Of a stretch of DNA of 64,000 bases, positions 1 to 10,668 are shown piece after piece; position 1 is the stretch's first letter, and every line of letters starts with the position of its first letter. The notes below the pieces were generated by a model that saw nothing but the letters and a program-made list of their open reading frames with translations, had not been told where the DNA came from and searched no databases. This stretch comes from Cristatella mucedo. Taxonomy: Eukaryota > Bryozoa > Phylactolaemata > Cristatellidae. A program made the translations under genes and the position numbers. The stretch spans positions 852,501-916,500 of the forward strand of contig WPIO01000037.1 of the NCBI GenBank assembly GCA_009760855.2, in the 5' to 3' direction.

Positions 1-92
1 GAAACATTCAAAATCACCGGGATTCGCTGCATGGAGGACCTCTCCTACCTCCACAACAAAAACAACTTTCATAGGATCACTCAATGGATTGA

Positions 93-735
93 GTATGTAT
101 GCATGCATGTATCTCCGCCTGCAGCCCCACAAACCCATAGAGACAAGGCGGCTGTTACACATGAGAGTTTTCTGTAGCCTCACACTCGGAGCCTAAGCGG
201 CTGTCGGTACGCATTCGGTGGCCAACAGACTTCGTCTCACGAAACAAAGAGAAAATGAAAGCATAGTTGAGTCAGGACAGCAATTGAGGTAGTGAGTAGC
301 AAAGAATTGGCAGCTCAGGACGATTGAAAGGGATGTGCAATAATCGGCAGCAGGAGAGTAGATGTCGCTGCGTAAAAATTGTGGAAGTGAGTTCTACAGT
401 CTTAAACCTGCAGAGAAAAAGCTTCTGTCGCCAACCGTCTTTAAGAGAAGGAATGGAATGGCTGATGATGTGTTGTCCATACGGGACCTGAGGGCACGCG
501 GAAGCTGGAACTGGTACAGCAGTTCAGCTAGGTATGAAGAAACCAAGCCATGGTGGGTCTTGTGGGTCAGTGTAAGAATTTGACTCTGTAGCCGTTGATC
601 AACCAAAATTTATCGCAGCTCGTTCAGAAAAAGAGACCCATCGCTGAACCTCTGCAGCCATATTCATCGGCAGCTGCACTGGCCTAATCGCTTTCTCGAT
701 AGCCTAGCCAAATTGATCATCCGGCAGCCATACTG
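93..735 (-). mobile_element. LINE-B 3' fragment
   Basis: Minus-strand 3' end of a LINE-B copy. The tail (ATGT-rich, then the conserved TCTCCG(T/C)CTG end) lies at 93-120. The C-terminal RT-ORF tail reads on the minus strand at 394-606 with the family motif HGLVSSYLAELL. The same segment recurs at 15.7, 25.5, 41.4 and 55.1 kb. The copy is truncated upstream of the last ~200 codons, and stop codons break the frame. Confidence 0.8.
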
Positions 736-1227
736 GAGCCATCACGAAGCTAGTGGGTAGCTAAAAGGAGGCAAGACGAAATGCGAATCGGCACTTTCAA
801 ACTTCGTGCAAGACGCAGGACCGGAGATGGTCCGTAAGCGGGATCGAAGCAAGACGGACCGTGTTTGAACGCGACTTACAGGACTTTCGTCGAGAATGGA
901 GCTTGATAAGCTGTGGCAGCCGGCCCTTTCAATTCAGCCAGATACGTTCACAACTTCATGCCGACCCATTGGCACGAGGTACATTATTGGAGCGTACAGA
1001 ACTCGAGCCGACAGACAGCAGCTCGAAGGCAGCTGAACAGTGCAATCAGTCTGTATGGGCGGCTCTGAGAGAGACCTCTAATGCACAAGGATGTGGGAGA
1101 CCAGTATAGCACAAGAATTTGAGAGACCTGTACAACACGGGGATCTGAGTAACCACTCCAGCATAAGGATCCGAGAGACCTATGCAGTACAAGGGTCTGG
1201 GAGACCTAGCTCACTTGCAGCAATAAT
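736..1227. other. Unassigned
   Basis: No coding, repeat or structural signal was recognised. The 82-codon open frame at 861-1109 has no protein-like motif. Confidence 0.4.
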
Positions 1228-1407
1228 AAAAATAAATACTAGCTGATTTGACAGCCTCTTCTTTATGGCGGCGGAAGAGCCTTTACGGCTATTATCACCG
1301 CTTGCAGCGGCAAAAAAGGATCGCCCACAGCAGGATTCGAACCCACGACCTCGGGACCGAAGTCGTGAAAAGCAACCGCCTTACCAAGTGTGCCATCACG
1401 GCTCACC
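1228..1407 (-). mobile_element. SINE-1 (tRNA-derived), best-preserved copy
   Basis: On the minus strand the element starts with a tRNA-like head. Box A resembles TGGCACACTTGG and box B is GGTTCGAATCC (complement at 1333-1343), matching the RNA polymerase III internal promoter consensus. A shared body follows (CGCTGCAAGCGGTGATAA...) and a 3' end near AGGCTGTCAAATCAGCTA. Homologues lie at 37.4, 37.8, 49.7, 53.2 and 56.6 kb. It is not a functional tRNA because the acceptor stem does not pair. Confidence 0.85.
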
Positions 1408-2690
1408 TAATACAATCTTGGAAAGCTAGGTAGGACGTGATTCCGGAGAGTTCCAATCAGAGCGAAGTCTGCTTAGTTGAGAGGTCCTGAAGACTGTCCA
1501 CCTCTTCAGGGAGATGTCCGCCGCAGCTTGGATCGATTACATTCCTGACGTCGCAGCTCGCCCGGTCGACTTTCCGCACGTCTGCTGCGCTCAATTTCTG
1601 CACTGCTTGAAATCAAAAGCGTACACGCCAAGAAAATTATTCACCTACGAGTCGAGACGCGCATATTGATCGATGTTGATCGATCGATTGATCGATCGGC
1701 AGGGGGGATTGAGACTTTAAATCGATCAATCAATACAGAGGTCGCCAAACTTTTCGGACTATTAAGCCATTTTAGAATGTTAAGAATGCCCACTAGGACG
1801 TATGAAACAAGGTCCCACTCCGCCAGCCCGGCGGAGTCGGGCGTGACCAGACGAACGGGCAAACAGTCACAACAGATGCGAACAGCAATAATACGGGTAG
1901 ACTTGTATCATCTCGCCCCGGTCGGGCGCTTCTGTTTCATACAAGCGCCTGACATCGGTTATAAAAATAAACACGGGCCACAGCCTGAGCTGCAACCAGC
2001 AGTAATGAAGGAGAAAAACCCGTGACAATTCATTCAATTAGGCCAGATCTAACAATAAATAACTAGATGGGGCGTTAGGCCAGACTGGCGTGCTAGATAG
2101 GTCGTATCTGGCCTAAAAGCCGGAATCGGCCGACGTCTGACCTAAAGGAACACGCGGCTACTAAAGGCGCGGGACGATGGCCGAAACTTTAAGCCTATAG
2201 AAATATAAATGTCCCGCTCAGTATTTCGCTGAACATGGACTGCGTATTTTCACATTTTTTTCATGTGCCATCGACCTCAAATTTTCTAGATATTACGATT
2301 GAAAGTAGCTCACTTAAGATGTGTACTTCGTTTGCTACGGTGAAACAGCTGCTTCAGCGTATTAGGCAAGAGAGAAGCTTGCAATTGGTTAAGGTTTTCC
2401 TAGCTTTTACTCGCTGCTTTCCGATGCTGGATCGTCGGCCAGTTGCACCAGTCCCAATACGCAAGGTTATTTTGGTGACGTTACATGTTGCTCAACCCTC
2501 CGAACGTACTTCTTGGGCTCACTCACTTTGCTGACCCCGGGAGCACGTGATCCTTCAAGCTTAATTTATGCGAAAGTTATCCAATGCTTAGTTTGATATG
2601 ACCACGGAAGTGGCCAGTTTTTTTTAAATTTCAGGCGGCGCTGTTTTGTGTGACGATGGTCTTACTTACGCATATTTGATTGTTGTAGGG
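1408..2690. other. Unassigned, with small repeats
   Basis: There is no gene I can support. The stretch holds a GATC/ATCG-rich run at 1668-1735 and an 11-bp inverted repeat (TTAGGCCAGAT at 2038-2048, complement at 2106-2116). A pyrimidine tract ending in CAG near 2622-2633 could be a splice acceptor. Confidence 0.4.
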
Positions 2691-2704
2691 TTTGACGAGC
2701 CTTC

Positions 2705-2842
2705 ATGGCGATGGAAGAAGACGCCATAAGCGTCGATGAAAGCAAGGTGATAGAAGAGCACATTAACCCGATGCCTGTTTATTACAAAACGGAATTCCTC
2801 CAATTTACCCAGAATACCCTACCGGCAGTCTTATTTGACTAA
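2705..2842 (+). CDS. Small ORF, 45 aa, possible terminal coding exon
   Basis: ATG at 2705 and TAA at 2840 enclose 45 codons with a protein-like, acidic composition (begins MAMEEDAISVDES; ends NTLPAVLFD). A TTGTTGTAG acceptor-like site lies just upstream (2680-2689), and an in-frame TGA at 2693 means this reading must begin at one of the two early ATGs. AATAAA follows the stop by 33 bases, as expected for a short 3' UTR. I do not recognise the product. It could be a microprotein, a first or last exon, or chance. Confidence 0.3.
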   Translation: MAMEEDAISVDESKVIEEHINPMPVYYKTEFLQFTQNTLPAVLFD

Positions 2843-2874
2843 TGCACACTAATCTTGAGCACTCATGTCTTCCC

Positions 2875-2880
2875 AATAAA
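2875..2880 (+). terminator. Candidate poly(A) signal AATAAA
   Basis: A canonical AATAAA lies 33 bases after the stop of the 2705 ORF, followed by a GTGCATGTCTGGATGTG GT-rich stretch that could serve as a downstream element. Confidence 0.3.
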
Positions 2881-2928
2881 GTGCATGTCTGGATGTGCTA
2901 TTCATCTTTTGCTGCTCATCAAAGAGCG

Positions 2929-2929
<1 letters not shown>

Positions 2930-3011
<82 letters not shown>
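2930..3011. repeat. (CT)n microsatellite
   Basis: Nearly pure CT dinucleotide run of about 80 bases. Open frames here (Leu-Ser or Arg-Glu repeats) are artefacts of the repeat. Confidence 0.97.
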
Positions 3012-3015
<4 letters not shown>

Positions 3016-3326
3016 AGTCACAATTTAGACTCTCACTTACTACCCATCTCCACCGTGCGTGTCGCATGTTTCCCGCTGCGTGCGTAATACATCGCAGTGC
3101 TTCAAAACTAGTCACGAGCCCCTGCCCTAAAATAAGGTAGGATATTGTAGGGAAAATGATTGTGTACTTTTATTATTTGTAGCTCCAATTATATGAAGCA
3201 TAATTTTGAGTCAAGACCAGTTGGACACACTCGCATAAGGCAATGCGGCTAATTTATGCTTATCACTTTCCGCCTCAGGCTAATCGTCTAAACATGTGGA
3301 AAGAGCCACACGTCAATCAATTCGTA
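3012..3326. other. Unassigned
   Basis: No gene or repeat family was recognised between the CT microsatellite and the next SINE. Confidence 0.4.
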
Positions 3327-3460
3327 TGGTTACTGTGCTCGCCCAGACCAAGGTCAAGGCAGATGTAGTAGGATCGAGCCCCGTGGCGTAGTATGAAGCG
3401 CCGGAATAGAGATTGTAGGTTCTCTTAGGGCGCTATACAAATGAATTATATATATACTAT
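3327..3460 (+). mobile_element. SINE-2 copy
   Basis: tRNA-like head (TGGTTACTGTGCTCGCC, box-B-like GGATCGAGCCCC) followed by the tail GTTCTCTTAGGGCGCTATAC and an ATGAATTATA end. The same structure is found at 21.5 and 27.4 kb. The tail resembles the LINE 3' ends in this window. Confidence 0.75.
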
Positions 3461-4579
3461 TGATAGCTTTCTCCTTGCTTCAATAGCACTGCCTCGTGCA
3501 CAGCGATATTCATCATTTAATTTTCAATACTCAGGACTAAATACCACGTTCTAGTGCAACGGATTAAGGCAGTTCACCTTAAAAAAGTCTCCCAGAACGC
3601 GGCACCGCCAGCCTCATCTTTAGAAGATATAGGATGCTGCATTTGCAGGCATGCACGCGTCTTCGCATATGCACCAAAGTACGGTCGCCGTAAACTCAGA
3701 TGCACACACGTTTGGACGCTCGGAGGCTATCTAGGAGAACGATCAAGACATTCTAATGTGAAAAGTTCAAGGTTGACAACTTTGTCCGGAATTTTTAGTT
3801 GACTACCGATTGCGGCATTCCTTTCTAGCTGCTCTTTTCTGCCGCTACTTCGTTTCACACGCTCTCTCCATTTTCCTCCTACTTCCGTCCGAAGTCTATT
3901 GGCGTCTGTCCGGCTGCTGGGATTATCGCTTCATCTCTCGGCGGCCAGCAACGCCACTGCTGCTCTCTCGTGGAGAGGCAAAACATGTTTCCTTCTTACA
4001 GACAAACAGCTGAACGGCTCTTGCTGCGAAGTCGTATGTGCAATCGACTCCGTGCGCATGCGCAACTACTCTAGCTAGTCTTAGAGACCTGCTGTCAATG
4101 GCTCGGGTGGTGCATGAAGCTACTCCATTTAGACTTGCGTTTCAGGATTGACCCTGTTGCTAGCAACTTAGTCCTACATGAACCACATTTGTATGTATTA
4201 ATTAGGCCGACATGTCTTACGTAGGTGTGCATTGGTTTAAGAACCCCCACTCCCGATTGTATGCCGAAGTGGAAATGCACTTCAAGTGCTTGCTTATGAA
4301 GGCTCACAAATATTACATGTTAATAAATAGAAATACATCACGTCCTCTCTATGTTGTAGTGCGACTCCTTCATCTCTAAAGTAGTGACAGCGGAGGCACA
4401 GACGGCCGTTTCTTACCAGAGAAAAATCACGTTGAGGAACATGTTGCAGTGCGTAGCAAAGGTTCTATTTCCGAGTAAGCGTGCATATATGCAATGTGAC
4501 TTCCTGGTCAGCTAGATGTTTGATCGTAGAATGACAGAATACACGTTGTGCGCACGAGCCCTCGTTCGTCAGAACCTGG
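3461..4579. other. Unassigned
   Basis: No supported gene. Open frames at 3554-3802 and 3810-4013 (+) and 4095-4307 (-) carry no recognisable motif. Confidence 0.4.
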
Positions 4580-5456
4580 ATGTCGAATGCAGTCAGATGC
4601 TTCTGTAGCGACCACTCCGCTGCGGCTTGCTCTAAACGGCCTTCACCTTGCCGCTACCGACGGTGCTCTTCTGTTCAGAGCTCGGTCTTAGGCTATTACT
4701 CGATGGTCGTCGGTACTTTCAGTCCGGGCGATGTTGGCACCAAGTGCAAGCCACGCTTTCGTTTCTACGCCGACGATACTCAGCTCTGTCTATCCTTTGA
4801 CCTTTGACACTTCCCAGTATTGCTCAGCTTTGCATCCGGTACTCGATCACCCACCCCCCTTGCAGCCACCTCACCATCGACGACGCTTGCACTTGCCAAA
4901 GCCACTTCCTTCCTTAAGCTGCCTACGAAATCCATAAGACTTACCCAATATTTATTGGCAATCTTAGTGTCACCCTAAAATTGGAAGACCTCGCCCTCAA
5001 GATTGATTCTTCTAGCTCTTCACTCCGGCCACGGTCTACCCGTAATCTGGGCGTGATATTCCGAAGAGAGTGGATATTGGATGATTGCATAGCTTCGCCA
5101 TCAATTCAGCCTATTTCCAGCTGAGGCCAGTAGATGCCAAAATGGGGTCTTCTTGGGTAAGAGTAAGGACAGCAAAACTTGTTCAAGTGCTTGTGACACA
5201 GCGCCCAGATTAACAAATTTCTCTTCACTCTCGAATGCCGACCTTTGCCCTTAACTGTCTGCAACTGGTCCCAAACTCAGCAGAGCTCGTTTGGTCTGTC
5301 GTCAAAAGCGTAGCAGCCGCACTACATTTTTATTTCTGGGCTTCTCTGGCTCCCTATCAAGCAGTAAATCGACCTTTAAGCTCCCCTCTCTGGCTTAGAG
5401 GTCCATTCGTTTTCACTAGCCTTGACCTATCCGACATGCTTGCTCGTCCAGTGTTT
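4580..5456 (+). mobile_element. LINE-C reverse transcriptase relic, 5' part
   Basis: The + strand reads, across several frames, a non-LTR RT palm remnant: a degenerate GxxQGSVLG block near 4670-4700 and FRFYADDTQLCLSFD at 4756-4803, the YADD catalytic loop. Downstream frames keep thumb-region traces such as CLQLVPNSAELV near 5260. The YADD is intact but the reading frame is heavily broken. Repeat D interrupts the copy, and it resumes at 5760. Confidence 0.75.
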
Positions 5457-5514
5457 TGCTTGGTTCTCACGGCACACAGAACGCCAGCCAATGACCAGCC
5501 GTGAGAACCAAGCA
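5457..5514. repeat. Perfect 17-bp inverted repeat
   Basis: TGCTTGGTTCTCACGGC (5457-5473) is exactly complementary to 5498-5514, with a 24-base spacer. It sits at the edge of repeat D next to its TTTATT (AATAAA complement). Confidence 0.9.
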
Positions 5515-5755
5515 ACAGTTTATTGTACGATGCACGGAGCAGAGGGAATCACGATTCCCTTCGCCCCTCTATCCCACTCGAGTTCCCCGCTCCTTGACCA
5601 CGGCTGTGCACTGGCCGACCCTAATGGTGAGTCCACAATCTGTTCACGAGCGGGTTACCAGCCTTTGTCCAACCACATGAGAGGCGGACCGCAGTTTTGC
5701 AACGGCCCCTCTCGACGATGCTCCCAAAAGCTGTTCGCCAGCGACTTAGCCGAAA
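5457..5755 (-). repeat. Repeat D copy 1 (LTR-like, nested in LINE-C)
   Basis: Shares blocks with 39,263-39,645 and 58,256-58,930, including CACTGGCCGACCCTAATGG, a GGTTACC block, GGCGGACC and CGGCCCCTCTCG. Read on the minus strand, each copy has an AATAAA followed by a short 3' block, as an LTR R/U5 would. It splits the LINE-C relic, so it inserted later. No internal retroelement coding was seen beside it. Confidence 0.55.
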
Positions 5756-5759
5756 AGCA

Positions 5760-6260
5760 GTACAGGCCTGCGTATAATCAAACTACTCAGTGTACTCTCG
5801 CACCATCCAGCCCCAGGCTTCCAGTTGTCACTCAAATCTGCTAACGAAATGAAAATCTCTTTATTAAAAAATCGAGCCTTCAGCTCGTATGCAACGAATG
5901 TCTGGAAATCGCTTCCTGTTTCTCTGACCACCTGCAATGATGTTGAATCCTTTAAGTCTCGTCTGAAGATGCATCTGTTCCACTCAGCTTTTCCTTCACC
6001 GTAGTGCGCGCTTGGCGTACTCACCTGTGCATGTTTCAGAGCAATTTACTAACCAGAGGTCCTGGTAATCGGCGGCCCTGAATGTCTTTTTATAGATGCT
6101 TGCTTTAAGTATGAAACCGTGCATGTCATTTGCTTTTGGTCTTGCTTTCTTTCAGCGAGTTTTAAAGAGCATGAATAGAGATTTAGTTGTCTAGGTGCTA
6201 TGCAAGTGACCTTTAATTACTATTATTATTACCATTCCTATTATTATTATTTTTTATTAT
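5760..6260 (+). mobile_element. LINE-C 3' end
   Basis: Continuation of the LINE-C relic. The C-terminal RT-ORF motif WKSLP..., then FKSRLKMHLFHSAF, lies near 5900-5990 and is followed by TAG. The 3' UTR tail GAGATTTAGTTGTCTAGG leads into TTATTATT repeats (6217-6285). Confidence 0.8.
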
Positions 6261-6884
6261 TATTGCTGTCAGTATCATTATTGCTACTAGCGCTGCTGTC
6301 TCGGTCTCACAGCTGGCAAAATTGCCTTGACAATGCCGCTCCTGCTGCTGTCAACCACTGCCGTGAGAGTAAAATGTTCCAGCTCATCTGTTGGCAGAAA
6401 GTTGCCTCTACATACAAGGATCGACGGTCAATGGATTCGGCACGAGACAAGCAGCTGCTGATATGGTCTTAATCTTATGCGAGAAAATAACTGTAAGTCG
6501 CGTGGTATTAGCACAGCTGAGCTTGGAGCGAGTGCATATAATGCAATTCACATTAATTAAATAGATTATTTTTCTTAGCAAACTAATAGCTTATTGCTAC
6601 TGAGTTTTAATCACGAACAATGCAAAGCACAATTAAATAGATTACTTTCTTCGCAAACTAACAGCATTTTGACTGTCAATATCGCTTGAACACTCACCCA
6701 TAAACTCGATTGCACAAACGGCCGCTCTTGGAAAACTTGTTCAGCAACCTTCGCACGTGCTTCTTCGTCTGCGTCGAGGCCATTGAATTGGCCCTTGCGT
6801 TGAGGGCGATGGAAGTTTAGTTTGGAGGAAACGCTCAAACCGTTCATGCCATACATTCATTAAACAGAAACTAAAACCGCACCT
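6261..6884. other. Unassigned, with an imperfect direct repeat
   Basis: A roughly 45-bp unit containing ATTAAATAGATTA...GCAAACTAA is present twice (about 6541-6592 and 6619-6668). No gene was recognised. Confidence 0.5.
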
Positions 6885-7062
6885 GTTCCTCGCAGCATTT
6901 GCTGCGTCCGTGTGAATTGTCCCTTGTTTGAGGACGCTGTGCATTTTCTCACTAACTAATTATCGACGCGCTTCATTTACAGCATGGGTAAAGTTTCCAG
7001 CACGATATTAAGCTCTCTGAAGGCGCTCTACAAAAACCTCGATAGCATAAGTATTATTACTT
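6885..7062 (+). mobile_element. Degenerate LINE 3' end
   Basis: Resembles the LINE end at 37.3 kb: GCAGCATTTGCTGCGTCCG...GTGAATTGT, then AGCTCTCTGAAGGCGCTCTA and an ATTATTAC tail. Confidence 0.5.
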
Positions 7063-8626
7063 TTCGCTCGGACGTCTATATGCCTATCAGCGTTCTTACT
7101 GTGCCGGTGGGCCGTCGATGACAAAATCAGATTGTAGTCTAATGCAGAGCTAAAAGGTCGGACGTTTGATATAATTAGATCCTACTTGCAGAGATGAGGG
7201 TTGCTAAAAGTTCCTTAGACTATACTGACAGAAATAAAGCAAAACCAGGGAAAGCAGTTTCATTGCGGCCCAGTTTGAGAGTTCCACGACTGCCAAAGAC
7301 CTTGACCTTTCCTTGCCTCCCGGGCTCTTGACTACTGTATGCTCACCGAAAGCCACCGTAAGTCACCGTAAGCCACCGGAAAGCTTGGGTGCGCTGTAGA
7401 GAGCACCCTCCAGAGGAACGCCCACCGAGTCTTAGTGGCACAGAGTTACAGTGGTATGGACACACATTCGAATGGACATTAATATAAGCTAATAAATCCG
7501 ATTTACTCAAATTGCATTAAACTAGTCTTCCCGAGTGAAGCAGCTCAATACATCTCCGATTTTTCCGCGTTTGTTTTCGTTAAGGCTCGTCTACTCGCTA
7601 GCAGAGAGCTGTTACGCTGTCAAGAAACCCTATACTGCAAAGTTTGAAGCTTTCATGATAATTGCCATACAAAGAGTGGGCAGTAAAAACATTGTCAATA
7701 AGCCCAACTGTAGCTTTCAACTTGAGCTTGCTTTACAGTTACAAAAAACCTTAGAGACCTCTGATTACCTCTGATAATTTTCATTATTTAACCGAACTCT
7801 ATTTTTTTCGAATAATCAGGCGAATTTGAGTGGCTGACCATACGCAGCTGATAGGAAGATCTTGAGCAAACATTGAGTAGCCTCGACTGTGCTGTAAACA
7901 TGATACGCGAGCACAGCACTGGAAACTAGGGCACGGAGCAACAACATACAACAGCACGGTCTGAAGTGCGAAGACTGGTCGGTTAGAAGACTGGCGCCCC
8001 AAGAAAGCGCCAGTCTCAAGCCTCGTATAGTAGCAAGGTCTTAGTCGTGCGTAAATCTAGATTCTTAGATAATTATAAATCTCGCTGCTCGTGGGCCTTA
8101 GCCTATAGTGGCTATTCGATAAGCAGTTAGTCTCGTTGAGCCGCCAGGTTAATAGTTCGTAATCTTGGACGACTGCAGTGTAGCCTCTGATTCAAAACTC
8201 GTGTCCTTCCTCGGAAAGACGGCATCTTATAGCTTCGTTCCGCCCTGGAGCCATCGACGGAGACCATTGAGCTTTTGTCCTCCGGACGCCTTTGCGGATC
8301 GGATCGCTGATTCCGATTCGCCGATCTGACGGGGTTCTGATTGGGTTGGCGTCGTGCTCGTTTCTGATTGGGTCGGTATCGTGGTGTAACAGCCGCTCGC
8401 CTCGTGAAGGCTGCTACGTCACCACGCCTCTAGCGACCTGCCTCTAGCCGTCGCGTAGAGTCGTCGACAGGTCTTGGCCTGCTGTCCGTCTCCCTCCTGC
8501 GATCAGATATCGGCTACTGGATGCTGCTGCCTGAGCGCCTCTGTCAAGATTGCCTGCATCGACAGGCCTTCTCAAGCTATCTATTTATTGATTCCCCTGA
8601 AAAGGTCCGAATGCGACCACCTAACC
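7063..8626. other. Unassigned
   Basis: No supported gene. A small tandem of CACCGTAAG-like units lies at 7345-7385, and near-duplicate CTGATTGGGT(T/C)GG segments lie at 8337-8390. The open frame at 7535-7774 has no known motif. Confidence 0.4.
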
Positions 8627-8809
8627 TATTGGTTCTCAACCTTCCTAATGCCACGACCCTTTAATACAGTTCCTCCTGTTGTGGTGACCCCAACCATAAA
8701 ATGATTATGTGCAAAATGTGGAAATGCGTGTTTTCGGATGGTAGGCGACCCCTGTGAAAGGGTCAATCGACCCTAAAAGGGGTCGCGACCCACCGGTTGA
8801 GAACCGCTG
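8627..8809. mobile_element. SPIN-like non-autonomous hAT element (MITE)
   Basis: 183-bp element. The left end TGGTTCTCAACCTTCC and right end GGTTGAGAACCGCTG form terminal inverted repeats (GGTTCTCAACC core perfect). Internal blocks CGACCCTTTAATACAG, GTTGTGGTGACCCC, AACCATAAAAT, GCGACCCCTGTGAAAGGGTC and AAGGGGTCGCGACCCAC match, from memory, the non-autonomous SPIN/URR1 hAT-Charlie consensus of tetrapods. Flanks ACCTAACC and ATATAACC agree at 6 of 8, consistent with an aged 8-bp hAT target duplication. The middle (the AT-rich part of longer SPIN MITEs) is mostly missing. It encodes no transposase. Confidence 0.85.
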
Positions 8810-9655
8810 ATATAACCCATAGTGAGAAGAAAAGCAGACATTTAACCGGGTGACTGGCCGATGGCCTAGCTGAGAAAGCAGAGGAACTTTACTTGTGACT
8901 GGTTCTCACTGTGGTACGACCCAGTCACGCAATATCGACAATCGACACTATGCAAAGCGCATGTGCACTTTCTTTTCAATCAAGTGACACACGACGGCAG
9001 AAACAAGATAGAGGGACGAACTCAGTTTACAACAGACGAGAAACAGGGCTCGTCAACCTTTTCAAACGATACCGCCGTTCAGCCCTTCTGAGTCTTGTGC
9101 ATCGTACTCATAAAAAGGTATCTTGGCCAAGGACTTTCGCTTTGCAAGTACGATTGCAAGATCGACTGAATGTTGCGGTCTCTGATCGTATGCTATTTCG
9201 TCACTTGAAAATCGCCCGAAGATATCTGCTGATGCGAAAGCGTGCTTGCCATTAGGCCAGCCATCATTACGAGTTGCCGTCGTTTTTTCACTCAACCTTG
9301 CACGTCGCGATCGTGTTTCCAAGGTTTTTCCGTAGCATGTCGCACCACCCTGGTTACCACAGACCTTTTTATCTTAAGCTTGCTTCCCGAGAAATCGCGT
9401 ATGCCATCCAGTTATAACTCTGGATAAGCTGGCTCGCTTTAGCTCGCGGGTTATCAAGACCAGCTCCGTGAAACACACGAAGCAATGCATTTACATGCAG
9501 GCAAACGCACTCGCGCACAAGCGTAAACGCGAAAATATGGCCTAATAAAAATCCAGTGAACTTAATACCATGGCACAGCAAGCCCTTCTCAAAGAATGCC
9601 ACATGCCACTGCAGACGGCATTGTCTGTAGCAACGTACAGCATTTACTCTAGTAG
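8810..9655. other. Unassigned
   Basis: No supported gene. The 114-codon + frame at 8911-9255 shows no recognisable domain or splice context. Confidence 0.4.
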
Positions 9656-9912
9656 GCATGCTATTCAATCATTCTGTCTGACTCATCCCCATCTAAGATT
9701 AGGAGGTCTTCCACAATGGCTTGCAAAAAAATGGATCTAGCTGCTTAGTTCTGCCTCGGCTAGATGAATGTAGTTTCCTTTTGGCTGGGCCACCGAAAAA
9801 AGCCACTAGGCCACTGCAGCTGGTGATGAATATGGGTGCAAGGCTAGTTTACAAAGCCCAGAGATTTGACTGTGTCTCCTTAGCTGAAAGAGATTGGATG
9901 GCTGTCGGCAGC
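9656..9912 (+). mobile_element. LINE-B segment of a chimeric LINE
   Basis: Matches LINE-B thumb-region sequence at 54.73-54.97 kb (TCTAAGATTAGG...GTCTTCCAC; the product reads LLAGPPKKATRPLQLV, equivalent to the 25.2-kb copy). At about 9910 the match stops and LINE-A begins inside the same open frame. Confidence 0.8.
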
Positions 9913-10668
9913 TCCACAATCAAGTCTGCCTATTTTCAGCTGCATAACATTGCTAAAATTCGGGCTTATTTAGATAAGGATACTACATCTAAGTTGGTCC
10001 ATGCATTCGTGACATCCCGTCTCGACTTCTGCAACTCACTGCTTACTGGCCCACCGACATGTGCGATCAGGCGATTGCAGCTGGTGCAAAACTCAGTAGC
10101 TAGGCTTGTCTGTCGTGAGCGTCGTCATAGTTGCCGCATCACACCACTTCTTCTCGCCGCCCTGCACTGGCTCTCCAGTCAAGCCAAGGATCGACTTCAA
10201 GGTTTTGTCGCTCACTTTTAGGTCACTTCAATCTTTGTCTCCAGCCTATCTCTCAGATCTACTCCTCCACCAGGCCAAGCATCGTACCACCCGATTTTCG
10301 GAATCCAACAGTTTACCAATACCTCGTACAAACCTAAAATCCTTTGGAGACCATGCATTTAGTTCGTATGCTCCCAAAGCCTGTAACTCACTCCCGACTT
10401 GCGTCAGAACATCCCCTGACTTGACCGCATTAAAAAAGAACTTGAAAACACACCTATTTAGGACAGCATTCAGGGGTGTGCATGCTGCCACTAACCACAC
10501 TTGCATGCTGACCCTGTGCATGTCAGCCCTAACCAAGTTATTCATGTTGTTTATCAAGCATGATACTACTCACCATTCAATCACGTTTCCCTTTGCAGCA
10601 AATGTAGAACGCCTAGAAAAAGAATGAGTTCTCTGGTGGCGCTTTATCAAGTGTATTGTTATTATACG
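9913..10668 (+). mobile_element. LINE-A 3' segment of a chimeric LINE
   Basis: From AGCTCCACAATCAAGTCTGC onward this is LINE-A: STIKSAYFQLHNIAKI, VTSRLDFCNSLLTG and IRRLQLVQNSVARLV, then in a shifted frame TNLKSFGDHAFSSYAPKA and LKTHLFRTAF. The 3' UTR (CAGCAAATGTAGAACGCCTAG) and the GCGCTTTATCAAGTG tail end near 10,668. The first part forms one 166-codon frame with the LINE-B segment (9721-10221). Confidence 0.88.

Noticed and set aside
2842-3140. Ser-Leu and Arg-Glu repeat ORFs on both strands (also at 36.5-36.9 and 51.2-51.6 kb)
   Set aside because: They are translations of CT microsatellites.
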